Assembly (NCBI GenBank): GCA_963819975.1
Contig: CAWFYE010000001.1
Location: forward strand, 248,001-312,000
Reading direction: 5' to 3'
DNA length: 64,000 nt
Origin: Palsa-1392 sp963819975
GTDB lineage: Bacteria; Verrucomicrobiota; Verrucomicrobiia; Chthoniobacterales; UBA10450
Below, piece after piece: positions 55,370 to 64,000 of this stretch. A program made the translations under genes and the position numbers. The notes under the pieces were generated by a model. It made no database searches. It saw only the letters and a program-made list of their open reading frames with translations, and was not told the origin of the DNA. Position 1 is the first letter of the stretch; every line of letters starts with the position of its first letter.

Positions 55370-56869
55370 ATGCTTTGTCTCGGAATCGATAGCGGAACCA
55401 AGAGCACAAAAACGCTGGTGCTCGATGTCGAGTCCGGCGCCGTCCTCGCACTCGCCCAAAGTCCCTATGGGACGATCGGGGGCCTGCCCCCCGGGCATGT
55501 CGAGCAGGATCCGAAAACCTGGATCGATGCCGCCACCGAAACGGTCGCGGAATGCCTCGAAAAAGTGGGCGACCGACGGAGCGAAATCAAAGCCATCGGG
55601 GTTAGCGGCCAGCAGCACGGCCTGGTCGCGCTCGATGAGGCGAACGAGCCGCTCCGGCCAGCCAAACTCTGGTGCGACGTCTCGACTGAGGAGCAGTGCG
55701 AAGAGTTCAATCAGGAATTCGGCGGGCTCGAGGGACTGCTCGAACAAATCGGCAACCCGATGCTACCGGGTTACACCGCGCCCAAGCTGCTCTGGTTGAA
55801 ACAAAACGAGCCGGCCAATTTTCGTCGCCTGACGAGCATCCTCCTGCCGCATGATTATCTCAATCTCTGGCTGACCGGCGAGCGGCAGATGGAATATGGC
55901 GACGCGTCCGGGACCGGTTTGCTCGACGTGCGGACGCGCAAATGGTCGAAGCCGATCCTGAAATTCATCGATCCGAAATTGGAATCGAAGCTCCCGCCGC
56001 TTCGTTCCTCGAAACGTCCGGCTGGTTTGTTGCGCAGTACGTTGCGCGAGGAGTGGGGCGTGGCCGAGGATGCTCTCGTCAGCGCCGGGAGCGGCGACAA
56101 CATGATGAGCGCGATCGGGACCGGCAACATCCGGCCCGGTATCGTGACCGTCAGCCTTGGTAGCTCAGGCACGATCTGCGCCTTTGCCGAAGAACCGGTA
56201 ATCGATCCGAAAGGAGAAGTGGCGGCCTTTTGCGACGCAACCGATCACTGGCTGCCGCTCACCTGCACAATGAATGTGGCGATCGCGACCGAGCAGGTCC
56301 GCGAGCTGTTTGGCTGGGATATCGCGACGATGGAAGAGCGGGTCGCGAAGGTCCCGGCGGGAGCCGGGGGAGTGCTTTTCCTGCCCTATCTGCAGGGTGA
56401 GCGAACGCCGAACATCCCAAAAGGGGTCGGGGTTTTTCATGGCCTAACGACGGAAAACATGAAACCCGATTTCATGGCCCGCGCAGTCGTGGAAGGGGCC
56501 ACCTTAGGACTCGCCTACGGTCTGCGACGTTTCAAAGAACTCGGGATCGTCCCGACCGAAATCCGGCTCACCGGCGGCGGGAGCAAGAGCGCGGTTTGGC
56601 GTCAGATCGCGACTGACGTGCTCGGTTTCCCGACGGTCGCGCTCCGGGTCGCGGAAGGCGCGGCGCTGGGGGCGGCGATTCAGGCCGCCTGGACCTATTC
56701 CCAGGTGAAAGGGAAGCCGCTGACTTTGGAAAAGCTGGTCGACGATCTGGTCGTGGTAGACAAGAAGAGCCGCCTCGATCCCGACAAAGAAGCGCGGACA
56801 TTTTATCGCGAGCTCCTCTTGCGACAGACCGACCTAACGAAAAAGCTCAAAACTGGCGGCTACCTGTAG
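55370..56869 (+). CDS. xylB: Xylulokinase
   Basis: 499 residues from ATG 55370 (MLCLGIDSGTKSTKTLVLD); the extension to 55283 lies in the gloA coding region. FGGY-kinase features: GIDSGT phosphate loop, GVSGQQHGLVALDE, GDNMMSAIGTGNIRPG, SLGSSGTI and LTGGGSKSAVWRQIATDVLG. It phosphorylates D-xylulose with ATP. No xylose isomerase is adjacent. Its last 10 bp overlap the convergent sulfotransferase-glycosyltransferase gene. Confidence 0.9.
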   Translation: MLCLGIDSGTKSTKTLVLDVESGAVLALAQSPYGTIGGLPPGHVEQDPKTWIDAATETVAECLEKVGDRRSEIKAIGVSGQQHGLVALDEANEPLRPAKLWCDVSTEEQCEEFNQEFGGLEGLLEQIGNPMLPGYTAPKLLWLKQNEPANFRRLTSILLPHDYLNLWLTGERQMEYGDASGTGLLDVRTRKWSKPILKFIDPKLESKLPPLRSSKRPAGLLRSTLREEWGVAEDALVSAGSGDNMMSAIGTGNIRPGIVTVSLGSSGTICAFAEEPVIDPKGEVAAFCDATDHWLPLTCTMNVAIATEQVRELFGWDIATMEERVAKVPAGAGGVLFLPYLQGERTPNIPKGVGVFHGLTTENMKPDFMARAVVEGATLGLAYGLRRFKELGIVPTEIRLTGGGSKSAVWRQIATDVLGFPTVALRVAEGAALGAAIQAAWTYSQVKGKPLTLEKLVDDLVVVDKKSRLDPDKEARTFYRELLLRQTDLTKKLKTGGYL

Positions 56870-58878
56870 TGCGTGGCGGTGAGTTCCCCAATCACAGCAA
56901 GCCCATCAAGGCACTGGGCTTCGGGCCCAAAGCGGACTAACGCACGCCAGTAGGCCGTTCGGCCCATTCGTCGGCGTGCCTCCTCGTCATCGATGAGAGC
57001 GAGGAGGCAGCTCCGCCACTCCGTCTCGCCGCGCGCCAGGTAACCATTGGTTCCCGACCGAATGGCCGCTGCAAAGGGCTCTGTGGCCGCCGCCACCGTC
57101 GGGACCTGCAGCAGCGCCGCTTCGAAGTATTTTAACTCACTCTTCGCTTCGCAGAATGGATTACCGACCTCGAGAGGCGCGAGGTTAATGTCGAAGCGCG
57201 CGTATTCGGCGCCGAGCTGGTCGTGCGGCACGAGCGGGCGGGTTTCGATTTGCGCAGTCTGCGCCGTCAATTCCGGGAATTCCGAAAGGTCGAGATGGCC
57301 GACGATCGTTAGTCTGGCATCCGGTCGGGCTCGAAGCACCGAGGCAAGTGCCGCGGAAATTTGCGCGAAGTCTTTCTGGTGGGTCGGCGCGCCGGAGGCA
57401 TATCCGAGCCGGACGAGACCGTCAGGATTCGCTCTTCCCCCCGCCAGACGCCGAGCCTCCTCGACCATGCGCCAACTAATTCCGTTAGGCCAGACCAGCG
57501 CCCGCTTGCCGAGCTTTTCGGCGGCCGCGGCGAGCGGCGCAGTCGAGACGATGGCGCAGTCGGCCTCGAGCAGGCTCTCCCGCCACCCGGCGACTTTGCC
57601 TGCCCAGCGTTCGCGCCCGACCGGACTGAGTGTCCGCACGTAATCGAAATACGGTTCGCGCATGTAAGCCGGTTCGAAGACCAGATCGTCGATATCGAAG
57701 GCGATGGTGATGCCGCGGACACGACAAGCGGCGTAAAGCGCGGCGACACGCGCATCCCACGGCGTGCGGAATAGGATCACAATCGTGACACCGGGAAGTT
57801 TTTCGTCATCAAAATCGTCGAGCAAACACCAGTCGGTCTGAAGTCCGCCGGCCTTTAGTGCGGCAGCGTGATGTTCAACCCGGTAAAGGTGCCCGCGTGT
57901 CTTGAGATCATCCGAAATGAAGAGCAGCCGCGCGTCATCGCGCAGCGTTGCGCGCGCGCGACCGAGACTGGTGAGCGCAGAGGCATAGGCCAGCGAGTAG
58001 GAGTGAATCGCCTTCTCGTTAGGCGGCACCGCCGCGCCTTGCACGTCTTCGAACGTATCGCGAAATGATTCGAAGACGGCGCGATCCACTTCGCCCTGGG
58101 TGGCGATCTGATCGGCCAGTTCGTGATAAAAATGCGCGGCGACTGCGGGCCAGCCTAATAAACCGGCGCCCTCGCTCTTTTGGCGTTGCAGGCACCGCGC
58201 GAGTTTCCCGGTTGCCGTTTCCAGGGGGACCGGAAATTCGAGTCCGAGGCGGCTGCTAATTTGCGCCAATTGTCGCGGCCCATCATCGAGCAGCATCTCG
58301 TAGGTGAGCATGGCGCGGGGCAGGCCGCGGCTCCCCTTCTCCGCTTCGAGCACATAGCGAAACCAGAGCCAATGCGCCCGCGCGATGGAGAGCAAACCGC
58401 CTGGCTGGGTCAGATCCGTAAGGACGCGCACTTGTAGCGACCGGGCAACTTCCTGCGGATGGCGAAAAATCAGAACGCCTCCGAAGGAGACTTCGAGATT
58501 CGTTAGGCAATCACGCCAGAAGGGAAGCAGCCGACAGAGTCGTGGATCCTTTAGCACGATCATGGGAGATGCGGCGAGCGCCTTCTCGACAAAGGCGGCG
58601 GCGCGTTCGCGGAAAGCGTGCGCTTCGGTCGAGACAAAGAACTCCTCCGGAATCGAAGACGGGTCGTGCCATGCGGTGCCCGCGGCCCGGAGAATCTCTT
58701 CGTTCAGCCGGGTGAGGTCTTTGGATTCGAAATAGCCGCCGGGGTTGTCAGGCGCCGGAGGCAACAGATTATCGGGCAGGCCGCAGCCGAGCGTATGCAC
58801 TGCACTCGCCAGCGCAGAAGTGCCGCTCCGGTGCATCCCGAGAACGAGCACGACCCGGCGGTCAGTCGGCGCGCTCAT
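56860..58878 (-). CDS. Sulfotransferase fused to GT4-like glycosyltransferase
   Basis: 672 residues. Residues 1-260 form a PAPS sulfotransferase fold: VLGMHRSGTSAL near 12-23 (5'-phosphosulfate loop) and IFRHPQEVARSLQVRV (3'-phosphate motif). Residues about 310-670 are a GT-B glycosyltransferase with a weak GT4 pattern: GYASGAPTHQKDFAQI, TIVGHLDLS, SELKYFEAALLQVPTVAAA and FAAAIRSGTNGYLA. One protein could both extend and sulfate a glycan. The GT2 gene upstream overlaps it by 4 bp (58875-58878). Confidence 0.8.
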   Translation of the reverse strand: MSAPTDRRVVLVLGMHRSGTSALASAVHTLGCGLPDNLLPPAPDNPGGYFESKDLTRLNEEILRAAGTAWHDPSSIPEEFFVSTEAHAFRERAAAFVEKALAASPMIVLKDPRLCRLLPFWRDCLTNLEVSFGGVLIFRHPQEVARSLQVRVLTDLTQPGGLLSIARAHWLWFRYVLEAEKGSRGLPRAMLTYEMLLDDGPRQLAQISSRLGLEFPVPLETATGKLARCLQRQKSEGAGLLGWPAVAAHFYHELADQIATQGEVDRAVFESFRDTFEDVQGAAVPPNEKAIHSYSLAYASALTSLGRARATLRDDARLLFISDDLKTRGHLYRVEHHAAALKAGGLQTDWCLLDDFDDEKLPGVTIVILFRTPWDARVAALYAACRVRGITIAFDIDDLVFEPAYMREPYFDYVRTLSPVGRERWAGKVAGWRESLLEADCAIVSTAPLAAAAEKLGKRALVWPNGISWRMVEEARRLAGGRANPDGLVRLGYASGAPTHQKDFAQISAALASVLRARPDARLTIVGHLDLSEFPELTAQTAQIETRPLVPHDQLGAEYARFDINLAPLEVGNPFCEAKSELKYFEAALLQVPTVAAATEPFAAAIRSGTNGYLARGETEWRSCLLALIDDEEARRRMGRTAYWRALVRFGPEAQCLDGLAVIGELTATHYR

Positions 58879-59759
58879 GATTTCAGCGGAAGAAATCGGC
58901 GCGCCTCGGGCGAGAGCCGACCGAGATAATAAGGGCTGAACTGGGGCGGCACGTACGTCTTGCCGCGAACGCGCACATACTCCTCATGAAACCTCGTCCA
59001 CGGGTGATCGGACATCGCGACATTCGTCGCGACCCCACCGTGGAATTGGTGGAACGTGCCTTCGCCCAAAAGCAAGACCGGCGTCAACTCGGGCGCCGCG
59101 CAAGCCTGCGCAAAAAAATCAAGGTTTACCAACCCGCCGCCCGGCGACTGGAAGGCATTGCTAAACCCGCCCAACCTAACGAATTCGGTCTTGCGCAGGG
59201 CGAAACAGTTGCTTTCCGCGACGGTGGAAAACCAGCCTTCCTGGCTCGAAAGGGCCAGCGCCGAGATGGAAAAAAGCGCATAGCCGTTGGCGCGCCAGTC
59301 GATTGATTCGAGCAGGCGATCCTCGACCGCCTGGTCGTATCCGGTTTTGATCGAGACGTTCTGGACCTCCCCCCCAAGGTGCCAGCCAAGCGTGTAGACA
59401 AATGGATCTGGGAACGCCCGGAACGCCGCCAGCATGTGATGCACAATCCCGGGGGAAAGAATGCGCGCACCGTCGACGCAGACAGCGACGCGCTCGCCGC
59501 GCGCGAGGTCGACGCCGAGATTGACGGCTTCGACCGGCGACGGGGACGAGGTTTCGTGCCGATGGTAACGAAAATTAGATGCGATCCGTTCGACCGCTTC
59601 CGCCTGCAAGGGAACGCTCGATCCGTTTTCGATGACGATGACTTCGTAGTCGCCTGCTTCTACCCCGCGTTGGTACTCAGGTGAGAGAGAAAAAAGCGTG
59701 CGCGGCGCCTCGCGGCGCATGTCGTGTACAATCACGATCACCGAGAGCTTTGGATTCAT
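58875..59759 (-). CDS. GT2 family glycosyltransferase
   Basis: 294 residues. MNPKLSVIVIVHDMRREAPRTLFSL, YEVIVIENGSS (nucleotide loop) and VAVCVDGARILSPG, where DGA stands at the usual DxD site. It transfers a sugar to a surface glycan. Overlaps the sulfotransferase-GT gene by 4 bp and shares its strand, so the two form an operon. Acceptor and sugar are unknown. Confidence 0.82.
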   Translation of the reverse strand: MNPKLSVIVIVHDMRREAPRTLFSLSPEYQRGVEAGDYEVIVIENGSSVPLQAEAVERIASNFRYHRHETSSPSPVEAVNLGVDLARGERVAVCVDGARILSPGIVHHMLAAFRAFPDPFVYTLGWHLGGEVQNVSIKTGYDQAVEDRLLESIDWRANGYALFSISALALSSQEGWFSTVAESNCFALRKTEFVRLGGFSNAFQSPGGGLVNLDFFAQACAAPELTPVLLLGEGTFHQFHGGVATNVAMSDHPWTRFHEEYVRVRGKTYVPPQFSPYYLGRLSPEARRFLPLKS

Positions 59760-59879
59760 GCGCGAGGCGGTTTCACGACTTTACTTCGCCGAGCGCCGCG
59801 ATTTCAGCAAGATGGAGCGCCCGGCCGAGCCCCATCATCCTTCTAGAGTGCGCGGATGATCTGTGGTTCTGTAGCGCGA

Positions 59880-60449
59880 ATGAAACTCGTCATCGCCGCG
59901 ACCGGCGCCAGCGGCACGGTCTACCTCCAGCGTCTGCTCGATCAAATCGACGCTTCGGCGAACGAACTGCATCTGGTGATGAGCGCGCATGCCAAACAGG
60001 TCGCCAACACGGAAGTCGATCGCCTCGAAATCCCGCCCGGCGTGCTGAAGCATGGCGAGAACGATTTGAACGTGCCGTTCGTCAGCGGCTCGGCGCGGTT
60101 CGACGCGATGGTAATTGTCCCCTGCTCGATGGCGACGTTAGGCCGCCTCGCCGCCGGCGCGAGCGAGAGCGCGCTACTCCGTGCGGCCGATGTTTTTTTG
60201 AAAGAACGCCGCAAACTCATCCTCGTCCCTCGCGAAACGCCGTGGAGTTTGATCCACGCGCGCAACGTCGTCACCCTGCTCGAAGCCGGTGCGATCGTTC
60301 TCCCGGCGATTCCCTCTTTCTACAGCCGCCCCGAAACGGTCAGCGACGTGGTCGATACCGTCGTCTGGCGAATTCTGGACCAGATCGGCCTCCCGAATCC
60401 GCGCGCTTTCCGCTGGAAAGATGAGAGCGGCAAAAATTCCGAGCCTTGA
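59880..60449 (+). CDS. ubiX: Flavin prenyltransferase UbiX family
   Basis: 189 residues from ATG 59880 (MKLVIAATGASGTVYLQRLL). ATGASGTVYL is the FMN loop; VIVPCSMATLGRLAAGASESALLRAADV and LVPRETPWSLIHARNVVTLLEAGAIVLPAIPSFYSRPE are the strongest UbiX marks. It prenylates FMN to give the cofactor for UbiD decarboxylases, which are not in the window. Overlaps the acyltransferase by a TTGA. Confidence 0.93.
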   Translation: MKLVIAATGASGTVYLQRLLDQIDASANELHLVMSAHAKQVANTEVDRLEIPPGVLKHGENDLNVPFVSGSARFDAMVIVPCSMATLGRLAAGASESALLRAADVFLKERRKLILVPRETPWSLIHARNVVTLLEAGAIVLPAIPSFYSRPETVSDVVDTVVWRILDQIGLPNPRAFRWKDESGKNSEP

Positions 60450-61086
60450 AAATCGATGGCTGGCGCGCGCGATGGCTGGTCGCCTTCGGTCATCGCCTCT
60501 TGCAAATCTGGTCTCGCACCTTGCGTTTTGAGATCGACGACCGGGCCAACGTCGTCGGCGCTCCGCCTAACGAACGCTACATCGGCACGCTCTGGCACAA
60601 TCGCCTTCTCCTTTTTCCCTTCGTCCTCAAACGCTTCCTGCCCGAGCGCCAAGGCGCGGCGCTGATCAGCACCAGCCGCGACGGCGCCATCCTGGCCGAT
60701 CTGGTCGAGCGTTTCGGTTTCGAAGTCGTTAGGGGCTCCAGTTCGAAGAAAGGAGCGAGCGCGATTCGCCGTCTGGCTGAGGTGATCGCGGGCGGGCGCG
60801 ATGTCGTCATTACCCCGGATGGGCCGCGCGGACCGTCCTACGAGCTGGGACAAGGAATCATCTTTCTCGCTCAACAATCCGACGCGCAAATCGTGCCGGT
60901 AAACATGGAGTATTCCAGTTGCTGGCGGCTGAAGAGCTGGGATCGCTTCATTCTGCCCAAACCGTTCTCGAGCGTGCGGGTGATCTTTGGGGCTCCGCAT
61001 CGGGTTGCGCCGACTGCGACGGACGAGGAATTCGAGCGCGAACGCCAGCGGTTGCAGGATGCGATGATGCAGCTAGTGGAGATGCG

Positions 61087-61090
<4 letters not shown>
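60446..61090 (+). CDS. Lysophospholipid acyltransferase-like protein (DUF374)
   Basis: 214 residues from TTG 60446, which overlaps the ubiX TGA; no ATG is in frame nearby. TLWHNRLLLFPFVLKRFLPE, STSRDGAILADLVERFGFEVVRG, GASAIRRLAEVIAGGRDVVITPDGPRGPSYELGQGI are the DUF374 pattern, related to acyl transferases of membrane lipids. Its TGA overlaps the folD ATG. Substrate unknown. Confidence 0.85.
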
Positions 61091-61983
<893 letters not shown>

Positions 61984-63051
61984 GCAAGAAACGGAACAGA
62001 CTGGTCGTGAGTCGCGGATGCTCGACCGCGCGACGTGCCAGCGCGTTGATCCAGAGCCGACCAGCATAAAGCTTTCGATGGTCGACGGAGTATCGCCGGT
62101 GATCTCCCGCGGCGATGGCCGAGGCTGCCAGTTCGCCGGACCGGAGCGCATAGTAAATCCCTTCGCCCGTAAACGGCTCCACCACCCGGGCAGCGTCACC
62201 GACAAGGAAGAGGCCGGGCCGGCCAGGCGGCAGCGCGGCGCGGAGGAGCGGCGCGATCGTGCGCCAGCCATGCGCGGTCGAAATGCCGAACTCTCTTTCA
62301 GCCCAGCGCCGGATGGCGCCGAGGTCGTTAGGTCGGCTAACCAGGCAGAGGTTGAGCAAACCGTCGCCGACCGGCGCCTGCCCGGAGTAACCCTCGCGCA
62401 AGAGCTGCAAGACGATTCTGTCGCCGAAGTTTTTCGGCAGCGGCAGGTGGGTCTGAAGCGCGACCCGATCGCGCCCCTTGCGCGGCATCAGATTGCAAAG
62501 CTGAGCCACGGTGGAATTGCGACCGTCGGCCGCGACCAGGACGCGAGCGCTCTCTTCCGAGTGATCGGTCCGAACTATCCAGTGCCCGCTGGAAGCGATA
62601 GACAATAAGGTTTCATTTTCGCGGATCTCAGCGCCTAACGAACGGGCGCGCCGCAGGAGGAGGTGATCGAGCACGCTCCGCCGGATCGCGATCTCCGCGT
62701 TTTCGCCGGATGGAAGCAGCGTGCTGATCAAACGGCCGTCCGCGTCGATGAATTCGACCATCGACAACTTTCCATGCGGCGCGGCGCGGACTTCTTCCGC
62801 CACGCTCAGTCGTTCCAGGACCGGCCAGCAGGTTGGATTGAGGCAATCGCCGCAGACTTTTTCCCGGGGAAAGATCGCGCGCTCGAAGACGAGAGTGCGC
62901 AGGCCGGCCTGCGCGCAAAAGGCGGCGCAACTGGCTCCGGCCGGACCGCCCCCGACGATAGCGACATCCCACATTTGCGTTTATTCTCGCACGTTGCGGT
63001 CGATACGACGGCCGCTAAACCAACCGCGGCCGACACAGCCGCCTCTACAAA

Positions 63052-64000
63052 TTGCCGCTGTCGAAGGAAAAGCCAGACCTGAACAAGAAAGTGCACGAGG
63101 TGCCGCACAAGCCCGGTGTCTACTTGATGCGCGACCGGTTTGGTCGCGTCATCTACGTGGGCAAAGCGCGCGATCTGCGAAAACGAGTCGGCTCTTATTT
63201 CATGCCTTCGAAAATGGCGGTGGCCGACCTGAAAACGCGCGCGCTGCTCGAGGCGGTCTGGGATTTCGAGACGCACACGGTGGCGAGCGAACCGGAGTCG
63301 CTCCTCCTCGAGGGCAAACTGATCAAGGAGTATCGGCCGCGCTACAACATCTCGTTCCGCGACGACAAGCGCTTTCTGGTCGTGAAATATGATCCGACCG
63401 AAGAATGGCCGCGCTTTCGTTTGGCGCGCTTCAAGAAGGATGATGGCGCGCGTTATTTCGGGCCGTATGCGCACGCCGGCGCGCTGCGGCAGACGCTCAA
63501 TTTCATGCGCAAGAAATTCGGCGTCCTGACTTTCGGGCGCGGTTCGCCGACCGAGCGCGAACTGAAATCGTCGACCTACCAGGTCCCAATGCGGTTGAGC
63601 GAGATCGATGCCGGAACCTATCGGCAGCGAGTCGAGCAGGCGGCGGAGTTTCTCGAAGGTCATTCGCGGGAAATGACGAACGCGCTCGAAGAAGAGATGC
63701 AAAAGGCGGCGACAAAACTCGATTTCGAGAAGGCAGCGGAGCTGCGCAACATGCTGGAAGATTTGCGGCGCACGACCAAGCCGATGCGACGTTTTACTCG
63801 GCACAGCCTGCCGAGCACGATCGATCCGCAGGCCGATGTGCAGGCGCTGGCCGACGCACTGCAATTGCCGCACCTGCCAAAGGTGATGGAGTGCTTCGAC
63901 ATCTCGAACATTTCCACGACGCACGTCGTGGCCTCGATGGTTTCGTTCCGCGACGGTGTGCCGGATAAGAATAATTACCGGCGTTATCGGATTCGCACGG
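63052..64000 (+). CDS. uvrC: UvrABC system subunit C (3' end outside window)
   Basis: First 316 residues of a protein normally about 600. The GIY-YIG nuclease domain begins PHKPGVYLMRDRFGRVIYVGKARDLRKRVGSYF. A UvrB-binding UVR motif follows (ALEEEMQKAATKLDFEKAAELRNMLEDLR), and the start of the RNase-H-like domain is seen (VMECFDISNISTTHVVASMVSF). It makes the nicks on each side of DNA lesions. The frame opens after a TAA; I take TTG 63052, with GTG 63091 as alternative. No ribosome site favours either. Confidence 0.92.
   Translation, partial: MPLSKEKPDLNKKVHEVPHKPGVYLMRDRFGRVIYVGKARDLRKRVGSYFMPSKMAVADLKTRALLEAVWDFETHTVASEPESLLLEGKLIKEYRPRYNISFRDDKRFLVVKYDPTEEWPRFRLARFKKDDGARYFGPYAHAGALRQTLNFMRKKFGVLTFGRGSPTERELKSSTYQVPMRLSEIDAGTYRQRVEQAAEFLEGHSREMTNALEEEMQKAATKLDFEKAAELRNMLEDLRRTTKPMRRFTRHSLPSTIDPQADVQALADALQLPHLPKVMECFDISNISTTHVVASMVSFRDGVPDKNNYRRYRIRT

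Overview
The window looks like chromosomal DNA of a GC-rich soil Verrucomicrobium, probably of the Chthoniobacterales/Spartobacteria type. This is an inference from gene content: a CSLREA beta-helix protein and two PQQ-type sugar dehydrogenases that share twin C-terminal 'NISTR' modules, a dnaA-dnaN pair, TamA/TamB, and several glycosyltransferases fused to other enzymes. No rRNA or other marker is present to fix the taxon.

Layout: 1-7.5 kb holds a partial glycosidase/glycosyltransferase fusion, hemL, a heptamer repeat and two tandem exported sugar dehydrogenase paralogues. 7.8-9.0 kb holds tRNA-Cys and a RES/Xre toxin-antitoxin pair. 9.1-14.1 kb is an ergothioneine operon (egtB, egtD) that continues into an OpuC/EgtU-like ABC importer whose binding protein is fused in front of its permease. 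14-26.8 kb holds a protein of unknown family, a ring-cleaving dioxygenase-like protein, a phosphatase, two ABC export systems (one permease fused to an amidohydrolase), lnt and a phosphohexomutase. 26.7-31.3 kb joins folE and a triple-domain PTPS protein to hmgA and hppD. 31.5-38.1 kb encodes TamA/TamB outer-membrane assembly. 38.3-45.3 kb holds an anti-sigma-like protein, a nucleoside phosphorylase, the CSLREA protein, a cation efflux protein, a reductase and two small exported proteins. 45.3-48.4 kb is a probable replication origin with dnaA and dnaN. 48.3-64 kb is mainly housekeeping (miaB, mtnP, bioF-like, dacA, gloA, xylB, ubiX, acyltransferase, folD, GGR-type oxidoreductase, uvrC) plus surface-glycan transferases.

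The most striking signal is not a gene. The 9-mer GCCTAACGA (or its complement TCGTTAGGC) occurs 43 times by my count, in both orientations, mostly inside coding regions and in every reading frame, where about 0.5 copies would be expected by chance in random sequence. Six genes use a TAG inside it as their stop codon. It behaves like a DNA-uptake sequence or another highly iterated genome-wide word and is thin or absent over the exported repeat proteins and the toxin-antitoxin region.
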